Notes: generated by a model from the letters alone, not told the origin. Shown: positions 1 to 9,490, numbered from the stretch's first letter. The stretch is DNA of 64,000 nt from JAFALK01 sp036500605 (GCA_036500605.1 DASYBU010000021.1:272947-336946), one strand, 5' to 3'. Translations and numbers: made by a program.

Positions 1-2
1 AC

Positions 3-1976
3 CTGACGCAGATCCTCCTGCTGGCCGCGCTGTTCAACGGGCAGGTCGCGCTGCTGACCGTCGCCTTGCGCGCGCGCGACCGCTTCATCACGCCGGAGCT
101 CACCCTGTTTCTGGTGACCGTGGCGGGCGTGGCCACGACCTTCTTCGTGCTGCCGCGTTGGGGCGTGCTCGGCGCGGCCTGGGTCAGCGCGGGGCGTTCC
201 GCGCTGGTCGCCGGCATCCTCTATCTGTTCGCCGAGCGCCCGCCGATCTCGCTGCTCGCCGCAGTCCGCGACGGCGAGCTGTGGCAACGCGTGAAGCCCG
301 TCCTGCTCGGCGCCTCGTTCTACAAATGCGAACCGCTGATCGATCGCTTCTGGGCCTCGCAATCGAGCGCCGGCGGCCTGACCGTCTTCGCGCTCGCGCA
401 GACCGGCATGGGCGCGATCGGCCAGATCCTCGAGCGCTCGGTCTGCATGCCGATGGCGCCTCGCCTGGCGCGTCTGGCCGAAGCGAAAGACTACGCCGGC
501 ATGCGCGCGCTCTACCGCAACTGCCTGTGGCGCGTCACGCTGCTGATGGGCGCCTGCCTTGTCGGCTTGCTGCTCGTTCATCCGATCTGGCCCGAAGCCA
601 TGCACCGCGTGTTCAAGCTGCCGCAGGCCTCGGCCACGCAGATGTGGCTGATCTGCCTGGCGCTGCTCGGCTTTGTGCACGTGGTGGCCTCGGGCGCGGT
701 GCCGGTCGCGGCCTTCTATGCGCTCGGCGATACGCGCACGCCGGTCAAGCTGAGCATGATCGCCTTCGTCATCGGCATCGGCCTGAAGTCGGCTGGCTTC
801 ATCACGCTCGGCCTGCCGGGCCTGGCCCTGGGCACCTCGGTCTACTACCTCGGCAACCTGATCGTCGTCTCGCTGTTCCTGGAGCGGCGCCTGCGGGCCG
901 AGGCTCAATCGCTGCGGCAAGCGCAGCCCGTTCCCCTTCCCGTTCCCCTTCCCCTTCCCATTCCCATTCCCACCGCCGCCACCGATCCCCGCCGCGATGT
1001 CACGCTCGTCACCGTCACCTACGGCCGGCGCTGGCACCTGCTCCAACAGGTGCTCGACTCCGCCTTCGAGCAAGGTGCCGCTGAAGCCATCGTGATCGAC
1101 AACGGCTCGCAGGACGACATCGCCACGCTCGCGCACGAGCGGCACGGCGCCAAGGTGCGCATCGTGCAGATGGGCCGCAACACCGGCTCGGCCAAGGCCT
1201 TCCATGTCGGCATCACCGAGGCTGCGGCCAGCGCCGCGCGCTTCATCCTGCTGCTCGACGACGACAACAAGCTCGAGCCCGGCGCGCTCGACGCGCTGCT
1301 CGCCGCGCATGAGCAAACGCGCCGCGCGCAGCCGAACCGCCTGCTGATCGCGCTGGGTTTCCGGCCCGGCAACCAGTTCGAGATCGCGGCCGGTGCCAAG
1401 CGCCGCGTCCTGCCGCGCAATGCCTTCCTCGGCTTCGACCTGACGCAAGTGCCCGATCGACTCTGGCGCCGCTTGCGTCCTGCGCGCAAAGGGCCTGTGC
1501 CGGCCTTCGCGCAGCTTGACGTTGCGCCCTACGGCGGCATGCTGTTCGACAAGTCCCTGATCGCCGAGATCGGCCTGCCTAACCCCGATTTCGTGCTGTA
1601 TGCGGATGACACCGAGTTCTCCTACCGTGTCACCAAGCGCGGCGGCCAATTGCTGCTGGTGACCGAGGCGCGCATCAGCGATATCGAGACCTCATGGAAC
1701 CTCAAGGCCTCGCAGGGTTCGGCCTTTGCGAAGTGGCTGCAAGGCGGGTCCGATCTGTCGAGCTACTACGCGCTGCGCAACCGCGTCTGCTTCGAGACAC
1801 ACCATGTCGAACACTTCGCGGCCTGGCGCTGGCTCAACCGGCTGGTCTTCCTGAGCGCCTTGCGCTGGACCTCGCACCGCCTCGGCACGTCGCAAAGACT
1901 GGCGCTGCTCCTGCAGGCCGTGCGCGATGGCGAGGCGCGGCAGCTCGGCGTCAAACCGGGACTCGAATTGCAATGA
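3..1976 (+). CDS. Lipid-linked oligosaccharide flippase fused to family-2 glycosyltransferase (5' partial)
   Basis: The reading frame is open to the first bases of the window, so the true start lies upstream and 657 residues are visible. The first ~305 residues are a chain of hydrophobic segments with flippase features of the MurJ/Wzx (MOP) superfamily, including a conserved stretch around FYALGDTRTPVK. A proline-rich linker (nt 927-971) follows. The rest is a GT2 glycosyltransferase: VTLVTVTYGR opens the nucleotide-binding fold, VIDNGSQDD follows, LLLDDDN carries the metal-binding Asp residues and YADDTEFSYR resembles the GlfT/rhamnosyltransferase catalytic region. Inferred role: add a sugar to the undecaprenol-linked repeat unit and flip it across the inner membrane. 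The stop overlaps the next start (ATGA). The fusion is unusual, because these activities are normally separate proteins. Substrate unknown. Confidence 0.82.
   Translation: MTQILLLAALFNGQVALLTVALRARDRFITPELTLFLVTVAGVATTFFVLPRWGVLGAAWVSAGRSALVAGILYLFAERPPISLLAAVRDGELWQRVKPVLLGASFYKCEPLIDRFWASQSSAGGLTVFALAQTGMGAIGQILERSVCMPMAPRLARLAEAKDYAGMRALYRNCLWRVTLLMGACLVGLLLVHPIWPEAMHRVFKLPQASATQMWLICLALLGFVHVVASGAVPVAAFYALGDTRTPVKLSMIAFVIGIGLKSAGFITLGLPGLALGTSVYYLGNLIVVSLFLERRLRAEAQSLRQAQPVPLPVPLPLPIPIPTAATDPRRDVTLVTVTYGRRWHLLQQVLDSAFEQGAAEAIVIDNGSQDDIATLAHERHGAKVRIVQMGRNTGSAKAFHVGITEAAASAARFILLLDDDNKLEPGALDALLAAHEQTRRAQPNRLLIALGFRPGNQFEIAAGAKRRVLPRNAFLGFDLTQVPDRLWRRLRPARKGPVPAFAQLDVAPYGGMLFDKSLIAEIGLPNPDFVLYADDTEFSYRVTKRGGQLLLVTEARISDIETSWNLKASQGSAFAKWLQGGSDLSSYYALRNRVCFETHHVEHFAAWRWLNRLVFLSALRWTSHRLGTSQRLALLLQAVRDGEARQLGVKPGLELQ
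927..971 (+). repeat. Hexameric microsatellite encoding a Pro-Val/Leu/Ile linker
   Basis: About seven and a half copies of CCCNTT run in frame here (N is G, C or A), encoding alternating Pro and Val/Leu/Ile between the flippase and glycosyltransferase halves. Changes in copy number would keep the frame and only alter linker length. Confidence 0.8.
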
Positions 1977-3883
1977 AGACGAGCACCCGATTCCTGCTCG
2001 CCGCAGCCCTGCTGCCGACCCTCGCACTCGCGCAGTTCGACCCCTTGCCCAAAGGCATGCAGGTCGCGCCGGCCAATCCGGCCGTCGACGGCCCGCGCTT
2101 TCTTGAATGGTCGGCGCTGGCCACTGCCGCGACCACGAGCCCGGCCAAGGTCGAAGCCGGTGACATCAGCAAGCACTGGAAAGCGCCCGACGGCCGCGAG
2201 ATCCAGCTCGTGGTCAAGCGCCCTCACCCGCGCCCCGATGCACCCACGGTGACGATGGCCAAGGTCGCTGAGAGCGAGGACGCGCGGCCGGCCTTCGATG
2301 CCGCGATGGCCGAGGTGCGCGCCAAGCAGGCGGGCCGGCTGGTGATCCCGAAAGGCCTCTACCACTTCCGCTCGCTGGCCAAGCCCGGCACCGGCCATGC
2401 GCAGATCGAGGACGTGTCCGACCTCACCATCGACGGCCGCGGCGCCACCTTCGTCTTCTCGCTGAACCAGCCCGGCATCATGGTCACGCACAGCCAGCGC
2501 GTGGCCGTGGTCGGGCTCACGATGGAGTCGGCGCTGCACATCATTTCGGCCGCGACGGTGACCGAGAAGGACGGCCAGAACCTGCTGGTGATCGACCCCG
2601 AATTCCCCGTCACCGACCGCGACCCGGTCGTCTACGTGTCCGAGTACGACATCGCCAACGGCAAATGGCTGCAAGGCGGCCAAACCTTGATCCTCGACCC
2701 CGGCTCGACCAAGTTCCCGCCCACCTATATGGGCGCGCAAACCTATCTCTCGCCACTCTTCAAGTCGCTCAAGACCGGCACGCGGGCGATCGTCTATCAC
2801 TACTGGTACGGCAGCGCATCTTTCCGCATCAATGACGCACCCGGCCCGAAGCAGACCGAGGACATCGTGATCGACTCGATGACCTTTCACACCTCGCCGG
2901 GCTTTGCGATCTATGCCTACGGCATGAAGCGCGGCCTCGCGATCGTCAACTCCACGATCGCGGCCAAGCCCGGCGCCAAGCTGCCGATCAGCGCCACGTA
3001 TGACGCGATCCACGTCACCGGCGGCGCGGGCGATATCCAGATCACCGGCACGCGCATCGCCAACCAGGGCGACGATGCGATCAACCTCGAAGGGGCGATC
3101 AGCCCCGTGGTTTCGCTCAGCGACGACGGCCGCACGCTGCGCCTGGGCAAGCACTCGCGCCTGATCGCGAAGGGCGATCAGCTCGCCTTCTTCGACCGCA
3201 CGGGCCGCTATCTGGGCAAGGCGACGGTCAGTGCGAATCCGAAGTCATTGGGCGCCGACAACGAGATCGTGATCGACCAGAAAGTCGCCGGCGTCGAGGC
3301 GCTCAGCGTGGCGCGCGATGTAGCCAACATCTCTTCGCGCTACGACGTCTCCAACAACATCATGGAAGACTGCGGTTGCCATGCGCTCGTGGCGCAGCTG
3401 CCCAACGGCCTGGTCGAGAACAACACCATGCGCAACCTCGCCGGTAACGCGATCCGCCTGCTGACCGATGTCGGCTACTGGAACGAAGGCATCGGCGCCT
3501 TCAACGTGATCGTGCGCGGCAACAAGATCAGCAACAGCGGCGTGGATCGCGCGCGCATGGCGCCCTGGGCCGCGATCACCGCGTATGGCGGCGCGGTCGG
3601 CGGCGCGGCGGTGTTCCCGGTCAACCGGGATCTGCAGATCACCGACAACATCATCAGCAATGCCAGGCAAGGCTGCGTCAGCATCTCCAGCAGCGCCAAG
3701 GTGCTCGTCGCGCGCAACCAGTGCGATTCGACGAACCTGGCCGAGCCTGGCCAGCCCAGTATCAATGTGCAGAACGCGACCGACGTGACGCTTGAGGGCA
3801 ACCGCCGCAGCGGCAGCACGACCGGCGCGCAGCGCATCAAAGCTGCTGCGGACGCGCCGATCGCGCAGCAGGCGAACTACTGA
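1973..3883 (+). CDS. Secreted right-handed parallel beta-helix protein
   Basis: 636 residues. The ATG at 1973 overlaps the upstream stop, giving a coupled pair. Residues 1-20 form a signal peptide (MKTSTRFLLAAALLPTLALA, cleavage before Gln). The body has beta-helix (PbH1) coil signatures such as VSNNIMEDCGCHALVAQ, LVENNTMRNLAGNAIRLL and LQITDNIISNARQGCVSI, as in pectate lyases, alginate epimerases and polysaccharide lyases. No catalytic set can be assigned by eye. Its position beside an exopolysaccharide operon suggests a periplasmic or outer-membrane lyase, epimerase or polymer-binding protein. The last seven bases overlap the convergent PEP-CTERM gene. Family confidence is high, function low. 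Confidence 0.8.
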   Translation: MKTSTRFLLAAALLPTLALAQFDPLPKGMQVAPANPAVDGPRFLEWSALATAATTSPAKVEAGDISKHWKAPDGREIQLVVKRPHPRPDAPTVTMAKVAESEDARPAFDAAMAEVRAKQAGRLVIPKGLYHFRSLAKPGTGHAQIEDVSDLTIDGRGATFVFSLNQPGIMVTHSQRVAVVGLTMESALHIISAATVTEKDGQNLLVIDPEFPVTDRDPVVYVSEYDIANGKWLQGGQTLILDPGSTKFPPTYMGAQTYLSPLFKSLKTGTRAIVYHYWYGSASFRINDAPGPKQTEDIVIDSMTFHTSPGFAIYAYGMKRGLAIVNSTIAAKPGAKLPISATYDAIHVTGGAGDIQITGTRIANQGDDAINLEGAISPVVSLSDDGRTLRLGKHSRLIAKGDQLAFFDRTGRYLGKATVSANPKSLGADNEIVIDQKVAGVEALSVARDVANISSRYDVSNNIMEDCGCHALVAQLPNGLVENNTMRNLAGNAIRLLTDVGYWNEGIGAFNVIVRGNKISNSGVDRARMAPWAAITAYGGAVGGAAVFPVNRDLQITDNIISNARQGCVSISSSAKVLVARNQCDSTNLAEPGQPSINVQNATDVTLEGNRRSGSTTGAQRIKAAADAPIAQQANY

Positions 3884-4725
3884 ACCATCATCGCCCTGCG
3901 GCGGCGCATGACGAGTGCGAGCACCGCCGCGCCCAGAGCGCTCAGTGCCAGGCTGCCCGGTTCAGAGACCACCTGAGACACATCGTCGATCTTCACATCG
4001 ACGAGCCGCGCATCGTCATCCGTGTATTGCTGGCCCTGGACGCCGACCGGGTACGGAAAGTCCCCCACCGAGGCCGAATCGGACCAGCCCTCGCTGTAAT
4101 GAACGACCGTGTCGCCCAGCATCGCACTCTCCAGGAAACTCGCCAGCGCGTCGCCGGTGAATTCATAGCCCGAACTGCCATCGCCATTGCGTGCGGCCGA
4201 GGTCTTGGTGAGGCTGACCTCGAAGCTGTAGTAAGGCGAGGCAATGCCGTGATCCAGCGGCGGGCCCAGGAAGTACGCAAGGAAGTCCACGCCCTCGACA
4301 AAGCCGGTCGGGCTGTCCGTCGTGAAGCCGGTGAAGCTCGGGGAGGAGAACGGCTGCGTCGTGAGGAAGAAGCCGGACAGCGAATAAGGCAGGCTCGTCG
4401 GCAGCGGCGACTCAAAGCGGAGATCCTCATGGTATTCGTAGTCATCGAGCACGATCGAGGTCGTCGTCGTGTTGCCGTCATGCGTGACCGTGCGCGCCGC
4501 ATCGGAGCTGACGTCAAAAGCCCCGGTTGCGCTCAGCGGCGTGATCGCCTCGTAGCTCTGCGTCTGCACGTTGTAGACCTGCGTGAGGTTCACGCGGAAA
4601 TCAGCGGTGACCAACGCGGCTTGCGCGGGCGGCGCCGCCAGGCCGGCCACGAGCGCCGTTCCCAGCGCCGATGCCAGCGCCGATCCCAGCTTCAAGGCCA
4701 GCGGTTTCAGATTCATCATCTTCAT
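3877..4725 (-). CDS. PEP-CTERM sorting-domain protein
   Basis: 282 residues, last gene of the minus-strand exopolysaccharide operon. An N-terminal signal peptide ends near PPAQA. The C-terminus has the PEP-CTERM tripartite tail: SEPG, a hydrophobic helix (LALSALGAAVLALVM) and an Arg cluster (RRRR), the signal cleaved by exosortase. The middle has no recognised domain and no cysteines. A GGAGG ribosome site lies nine bases before the ATG at 4725. Exosortase systems normally accompany EpsF/EpsG-type polysaccharide loci, so the protein is probably exported and placed with the polymer. No exosortase gene is in the window. A second in-frame ATG lies two or three codons downstream. Confidence 0.88.
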   Translation of the reverse strand: MKMMNLKPLALKLGSALASALGTALVAGLAAPPAQAALVTADFRVNLTQVYNVQTQSYEAITPLSATGAFDVSSDAARTVTHDGNTTTTSIVLDDYEYHEDLRFESPLPTSLPYSLSGFFLTTQPFSSPSFTGFTTDSPTGFVEGVDFLAYFLGPPLDHGIASPYYSFEVSLTKTSAARNGDGSSGYEFTGDALASFLESAMLGDTVVHYSEGWSDSASVGDFPYPVGVQGQQYTDDDARLVDVKIDDVSQVVSEPGSLALSALGAAVLALVMRRRRAMMVQ

Positions 4726-4740
4726 GGTTGTCTTCCTCCA

Positions 4741-5976
4741 CTATTGAGCGCCCGCGGGAACAGCGCTGACGGTGCGTTGCGGGCTGCGCAGCGCCGTTTC
4801 GTAGACGTCCACATACTTGTCGATCACCGCATCGGGCCGGATGCGCGCGAGCGCAGCCTGCAGCGGCGCAGCCGGGACGCGGCACGGATCGGCCGCATCC
4901 ATCACTTCGCTCATCTTTTGCGCGAGCGCGTCGGCGTCACCGGCGGTGAAGAGCGAGTCAGGGTCGATCTGGCCGATGATCTCGGCCACGCCGGCGATGT
5001 TGGAGCCGATCACGCGCACACCGGCGATGTAGGCCTCGAAGATCGTCAGACCAAACGGTTCGAGCCAGACCGAGGGCACGACGAGCACGTCGATCGAGGC
5101 CAGGAAACTGGCCGGATCGACAAAGCCCTCGAACTCCACAGGCAGGCCGGCCGCGGCCTGCACCAAAGGCGCCGCGTCCTTGGGCGCACGGCCGCCGACG
5201 CGCAGGCGCCAGCCTTGTTGCAGCAATTTGCGGCACGCTTCGAGCAGCACTTCGATGCCCTTCTCCGGCACCAGCCGGCCGAGGAAGCCGAAGGTCAAAG
5301 GGGCAAAGGGCTTGCGCCCAGGCCGAGGTGCTAACGCCGTCATCGCACGCAAGGGATTCCAGATCGCATGCCGATGCTCCTCGGGCACATGCGCGAAGAA
5401 GCCGTGCTCCAGATGCGTCTGCAAGACGCTGTGCGACACCCCCGCCACATGGCTGATCGCGCGGTGATGCAAGCGCTTGACCTCCGAGAACGCCGCACAT
5501 GAAAGATGGCGCGGCGTGCAATGCCGGCCATCCTTGTAGAGCGTGCCGCGGATGCACAACAGGTCGTAATCGTGCAGCGTGTGGACCAGGGGGATCTTGC
5601 GGTCACCGGCCGCCTTCCACATCAGCGGCGTCAGGTCCGACATCGAATGCGAGTGCACGAGATCGGGCTTGAACTCGTCGAGCAGACGGCCGAAGTCGCT
5701 GGCGGTCAGCACATTGAACAGCGTCGCGATCTTGTTCAGGTTGCGGATCGGGCCCGAGTAGCGCGCCGAGTCCTCGATCCACAGCGGGTTGCGATGCTTG
5801 AGCGGCTTGACCGCAACGCCATTGCCTTGCCAGGCCGGGCTCGGACTGCGCACCTGGTGCGCCACGCCGACCTCGACACCGCGCGCCGCCGTGCCTTCGG
5901 CCAGCACCTGGACGACTTTCTCCGCGCCGCCAAAGGCTTGCGGCGGATAGAGAGAACTCAAATGCAGGATGCGCAT
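4741..5976 (-). CDS. Glycosyltransferase family 4
   Basis: 411 residues with two Rossmann-like halves. It opens MRILHLSSLYPPQAFGGAEKV, as in GT4 enzymes that bind the acceptor with an N-terminal GGAE loop. The C-terminal half has FGFLGRLVPEKGIEVLLEA and the E-x7-E region (LEPFGLTIFEAYIAG) that binds the sugar-nucleotide diphosphate. It likely transfers a sugar from a nucleotide donor to the lipid-linked repeat unit at the inner face of the membrane. It is closely similar to the GT4 at 8234-9490 (shared LHTL-D-DL, R-C-RHL and GFFAH/GYFGHIPE blocks), so the two look like paralogues. The ribosome site is weak (only an A-rich run). Confidence 0.9.
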   Translation of the reverse strand: MRILHLSSLYPPQAFGGAEKVVQVLAEGTAARGVEVGVAHQVRSPSPAWQGNGVAVKPLKHRNPLWIEDSARYSGPIRNLNKIATLFNVLTASDFGRLLDEFKPDLVHSHSMSDLTPLMWKAAGDRKIPLVHTLHDYDLLCIRGTLYKDGRHCTPRHLSCAAFSEVKRLHHRAISHVAGVSHSVLQTHLEHGFFAHVPEEHRHAIWNPLRAMTALAPRPGRKPFAPLTFGFLGRLVPEKGIEVLLEACRKLLQQGWRLRVGGRAPKDAAPLVQAAAGLPVEFEGFVDPASFLASIDVLVVPSVWLEPFGLTIFEAYIAGVRVIGSNIAGVAEIIGQIDPDSLFTAGDADALAQKMSEVMDAADPCRVPAAPLQAALARIRPDAVIDKYVDVYETALRSPQRTVSAVPAGAQ

Positions 5977-5993
5977 ATCTTTTTTTATTTGAT

Positions 5994-7115
5994 TCAGGGC
6001 GCGACGCGAAGCCGCGGGACAAAAGCGTGTTGGAACCAGCGCGTGATCGGCGCTTCAAGCCATCGAAAGCTGAGCAGGCCGACGCTCACCGAAGCCACCA
6101 CCAGCGTCGCCGCAAACACGGGCCAGGGCAGGAAACGATCAAGCCCGAAAACCATCCAGCTCTTGCCGATCACGATCAACGCAAACGGATGCATCAGGTA
6201 GAGCGAATAGGAGCTGTCGCCGATGCGCTCCAGCAGGCTCAGCGCTCGCGACCGCAACTGCCGCCCCTGCTCGTAGCCGACCGCCGCAAACAGGATCGCC
6301 GCAGCCGGCAGGCCCCACGAGGCCACACGCACCCAGTCATTGGGCGTCGTCGTCGTGCCCGGTGCGACCGCCAGGCCGAGCGGATTCAGACTCAGCACCA
6401 CGACGCTGATCGCGGCCAGCAAGCCCGCCGTCACGCCCTTCAAGGCAAAGCCGCGCAGCCACGCGCCCCCGGCAAGCACGCCCAAGGCGAACTCCACGAT
6501 GATCGGCTGCGTCCAGAAGCGCAACGCCGTCGATTCGGGCCGCCAGGCCATGCCGAGCAGCACGATCGACATGATCGCCAGACACACGCCCGTCACCGCC
6601 CTGCGAATCGGCAGCACGATGAACACCGAGAACACGAGGTAGAAGAACACCTCGTAGTTCAGCGACCAGCCGAGGTTGTGCAGCGGGAACACCGCCTCGC
6701 CCTCGAAGCCATAGGTCGGATAGGGCCAGAAGGACAGCGAGGTCGCCAGCGCCGCTCGCAGATCACCGGCGTAAGGATGGCGACCGTAGAGCAGCAGCGG
6801 CAGCATGCAAAGCGTCGCAATCCAGTAGAGCGGAACCAGCCGCACCGCACGCCGCGCCAGGAAGGTCGAACGCGCGCCGGTTGTCTCGAACAGCCGCCGC
6901 GACGACACGACCATGATGAAACCCGAGATACAGAAGAACAGATCGACGCCGAAACCGCCCGGGAAGACCAGCGGCATCAGCACCTCGCCCCGCAGCTTCG
7001 CCGCTGCGATCACCGCGCCCTGCGTGTGGCCGGCCAGTACCAGCAAGGCCGCGCAGGCGCGCAGCACCTGCACCAGCACCAGCGGCCGAACCTTGTCGTT
7101 GGACAGCGTCGTCAT
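5994..7115 (-). CDS. Acyltransferase 3 family membrane protein
   Basis: 373 residues. It starts with the acyltransferase-3 signature: LRACAALLVLAGH, the catalytic His in the first helix, then GVDLFFCISGFIM. About ten hydrophobic segments follow, including LGWSLNYEVFFYLVFSV and SSYSLYLMHPF, all typical of this family (OafA, ExoZ and relatives). It probably adds an acetyl or succinyl group to a sugar of the exopolysaccharide. The stop and start are linked to the previous gene (7112-8227) by an ATGA overlap. It is one of two tandem acyltransferases, with a third at 11784. Confidence 0.9.
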   Translation of the reverse strand: MTTLSNDKVRPLVLVQVLRACAALLVLAGHTQGAVIAAAKLRGEVLMPLVFPGGFGVDLFFCISGFIMVVSSRRLFETTGARSTFLARRAVRLVPLYWIATLCMLPLLLYGRHPYAGDLRAALATSLSFWPYPTYGFEGEAVFPLHNLGWSLNYEVFFYLVFSVFIVLPIRRAVTGVCLAIMSIVLLGMAWRPESTALRFWTQPIIVEFALGVLAGGAWLRGFALKGVTAGLLAAISVVVLSLNPLGLAVAPGTTTTPNDWVRVASWGLPAAAILFAAVGYEQGRQLRSRALSLLERIGDSSYSLYLMHPFALIVIGKSWMVFGLDRFLPWPVFAATLVVASVSVGLLSFRWLEAPITRWFQHAFVPRLRVAP

Positions 7116-8227
7116 GCGGCCCGCCTCTCAGCCTGGACCATCACCGGCATCCGTCGAGCCCTAGTGACGAGCACGAAGCGGATCCGCCAGTTGATCCGGG
7201 CGAGCGTCGGCTTCTCGACAAACCGATGCAGCAGGGCGGCCGCCCCGACGCAGGCGAGGCAGCCCATAACGACGAAGGTCCACGGATCCGTCAGCGCGGT
7301 GCGGCGCGCCAGCGAGACCATCACCGCCAGCGTGAACGGGTGCGACAGGTACAGCAGGTACGAGGTATCGCCGGCAAAGGCCAGGAGGTCGCTGATCGGA
7401 CCGAAGGATTTCGTCTCACGTGTCAGCACCGCCGCCGCGCAGATGATCAACGCAGGCAGGCCCATCCAGAAGGCACGCGGCGCCCAGAACGGGCTGGCTC
7501 CGCTGTACGGGCTGCCCAGCAGCAGCAGCGCGATGCCGAGCGCCAGCATCGCCACACCCCAGGTGTTCGAGCCGCGCCAGCCGCTGGCATGCACGCGTGC
7601 GAGGCCGATGCCGAACAGGAACTCGAACACGATCGGGTTGAACCAGAACGCCAGTTGCGGAGACCTCGGTTCGAACAGCAGGCCGCCCAAGCCCAGGAAG
7701 GACACGACGCCCGCGATGAGGGCCAGGCCTCGCGCGCGCGGCCAGCGCAGGCCGATCGCGAAGATCGTGTAGAACAGCATCTCGAAGTTGAGCGTCCAGC
7801 CCAGGATCAGCACCGGATACAGATCGCCGTGCGCATTGGGCGTGGGGATGAAGAAGTACGAGCCCATCACCAGGTCGAGCGAGAGCTGCTTGTTGTTGAC
7901 GTGATTCGCGAACAGCACCGTGGCGGCCAGCATCAGGCTGGTGAAGGCCCAGTACGGCGGCACGATCCGCGCGAGCCGGCGCAGCATGAAATCGCTGGGC
8001 GCCTGCGGCCGGCCGAACTGCTCGCTCGCAATCGCATACATGATGAAGCCGCTGAGCACGAAGAACACGTCGACGCCGCTCGCGTAGAAGGCCGCGTTGC
8101 CGAGCTGCTGGAAGTTCGACAGGTCCATGCCGGGCACCTCGCGCACCTGGTGCTGCGCATGGCCGAACAGCACCATGCCGGCGGCGGCGAAGCGCAGCAT
8201 CTGGAGGCGGGGCAGATAGGCCAGCAT
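7112..8227 (-). CDS. Acyltransferase 3 family membrane protein
   Basis: 371 residues with LQMLRFAAAGMVLFGHAQHQ (helix-1 His), GVDVFFVLSGFIMY and LGWTLNFEMLFYTIFAIG, plus TSYLLYLSHPF, all conserved positions of acyltransferase 3. Multi-pass inner-membrane enzyme that probably O-acylates polysaccharide intermediates. It follows the GT4 at 8234 by six bases and overlaps the next acyltransferase by four. Sequence blocks are shared with the downstream copy but divergence is clear, so the two may have different acceptor positions. Confidence 0.9.
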   Translation of the reverse strand: MLAYLPRLQMLRFAAAGMVLFGHAQHQVREVPGMDLSNFQQLGNAAFYASGVDVFFVLSGFIMYAIASEQFGRPQAPSDFMLRRLARIVPPYWAFTSLMLAATVLFANHVNNKQLSLDLVMGSYFFIPTPNAHGDLYPVLILGWTLNFEMLFYTIFAIGLRWPRARGLALIAGVVSFLGLGGLLFEPRSPQLAFWFNPIVFEFLFGIGLARVHASGWRGSNTWGVAMLALGIALLLLGSPYSGASPFWAPRAFWMGLPALIICAAAVLTRETKSFGPISDLLAFAGDTSYLLYLSHPFTLAVMVSLARRTALTDPWTFVVMGCLACVGAAALLHRFVEKPTLARINWRIRFVLVTRARRMPVMVQAERRAA

Positions 8228-8233
8228 TGGCTC

Positions 8234-9490
8234 TCAGGCCGGCTCGGCCATGATCGATGACGCGGCACTGCCCGCGCGCGCGGCCGCATGGCTGCGGCGC
8301 ACCTCGTCGTACAGATCGAGATAACGCCGCGCCACCTTGTGCGGCTGCGTCTCGTCGACGATGTGCCGGAAATCCGCGATCCCCGGCAGCGACTCGCGGC
8401 CGCCGCTGATCACTCGGCTCATGATGGCCGCCAGCGCGGCATCGTCGCCCGGCGGGTACAGCCAGTCGCGGTTGGTCGGCCCGATCAGGTCAGGAATGCC
8501 GCCCGAATCGGCACCGATGACCGGCACGCCCATCGCATACGACTCGAGGATGGTGCGCGGCAGCGGCTCGGCCCAGATCGAGGGCACGACCAGCACGTCG
8601 ATCTGGTCGAACAGCTCGCGTGCCGGCGTGAAGCCCGCGAACTCGATCGGCAGGCCTTGCGCCTGAGCCTTGAAGGAGTCGCGCTCCGAGGCCTCCTTGC
8701 CGGCAACGATCAGGCGCCAGCCGCCCGGCGCGAGACGACGGCAGGCATCGACCAGCGTGCCCACGCCCTTCTCCACATTGATGCGGCCCAGGTAGCCGAA
8801 GGTCAGCGGCTGGCCATGCAGCAGCGGCTTCGTGTAGTTGGCGCCCACGCCGTCGACCTTGGCCGGGTTCCAGATCACGCGCCGCAGGTGCTCCGGGATG
8901 TGGCCGAAGTAGCCCATGTCCAGATGCGATTGCAGAATGCCCGCGCCCACGCCCACCACCGCATTCACCTCGCGCTGGTGCAGCGCCTTCATGAAGGTGA
9001 ACGCCTTGCACTTGAGGTGGCGCTTCTCGCAGCGCTTGCCGTCCTTGAACATCGCGGCGTTGCCGCAGGCGAGGTCAAAGTCGCGCAGCGTGTGCACGAT
9101 CGGCAAGCCGCGTGAGCGTGCGGCGAGCCAGACCCGCGTCGAGACATCGAGCAGCGAATGCGTGTGCACGACGTCGGGCTTGAACTCGTCGATCACGGTC
9201 AGGAAGTGATCCTCGATGCGGCGATTGAACTGCTGCTTGAAGCGGCGGACGCCGCGCTCCAGCACCGAATGCTCGGGCCATTCCTCGGGCCAGAAGTCGG
9301 TCTCGTGCGGCATGCGGTAGACCTGCACGCCGTGCCGCAGCTCCTGCTTCCAGCCGGTCGGCGTGATGCTGGCCGCGGCCACGGCGTGGCCCTCAGCCAC
9401 CAGGGCTTCGGAGAGCATCGCGACAGACATTTCCGCACCGCCCATGATGTGCGGCGGGTAGAGCATGCTGAGATGGAGGATGCGGGTCAT
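8234..9490 (-). CDS. Glycosyltransferase family 4
   Basis: 418 residues. It begins MTRILHLSMLYPPHIMGGAE and has LTFGYLGRINVEKGVGTLVDA and the donor-binding AEPLPRTILESYAMG block, hallmarks of GT4 retaining enzymes. It has the same layout as the GT4 at 4741-5976, including a shared insertion with Cys-His-Leu-Lys residues (GKRCEKRHLKC). An AAAGG-type ribosome site precedes the ATG. Probable role: sugar addition during repeat-unit assembly on undecaprenyl diphosphate. Confidence 0.9.
   Translation of the reverse strand: MTRILHLSMLYPPHIMGGAEMSVAMLSEALVAEGHAVAAASITPTGWKQELRHGVQVYRMPHETDFWPEEWPEHSVLERGVRRFKQQFNRRIEDHFLTVIDEFKPDVVHTHSLLDVSTRVWLAARSRGLPIVHTLRDFDLACGNAAMFKDGKRCEKRHLKCKAFTFMKALHQREVNAVVGVGAGILQSHLDMGYFGHIPEHLRRVIWNPAKVDGVGANYTKPLLHGQPLTFGYLGRINVEKGVGTLVDACRRLAPGGWRLIVAGKEASERDSFKAQAQGLPIEFAGFTPARELFDQIDVLVVPSIWAEPLPRTILESYAMGVPVIGADSGGIPDLIGPTNRDWLYPPGDDAALAAIMSRVISGGRESLPGIADFRHIVDETQPHKVARRYLDLYDEVRRSHAAARAGSAASSIMAEPA

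Noticed and set aside
4027..5334. Plus-strand open frame across the PEP-CTERM and GT4 genes
   Set aside because: Shadow of real minus-strand genes; the protein is unstructured, rich in Arg and His, and spans two convincing genes.
6027..8260. Long plus-strand open frames opposite the acyltransferases
   Set aside because: Composition typical of antisense frames (Arg, Gln, His rich); the minus strand encodes recognised families.
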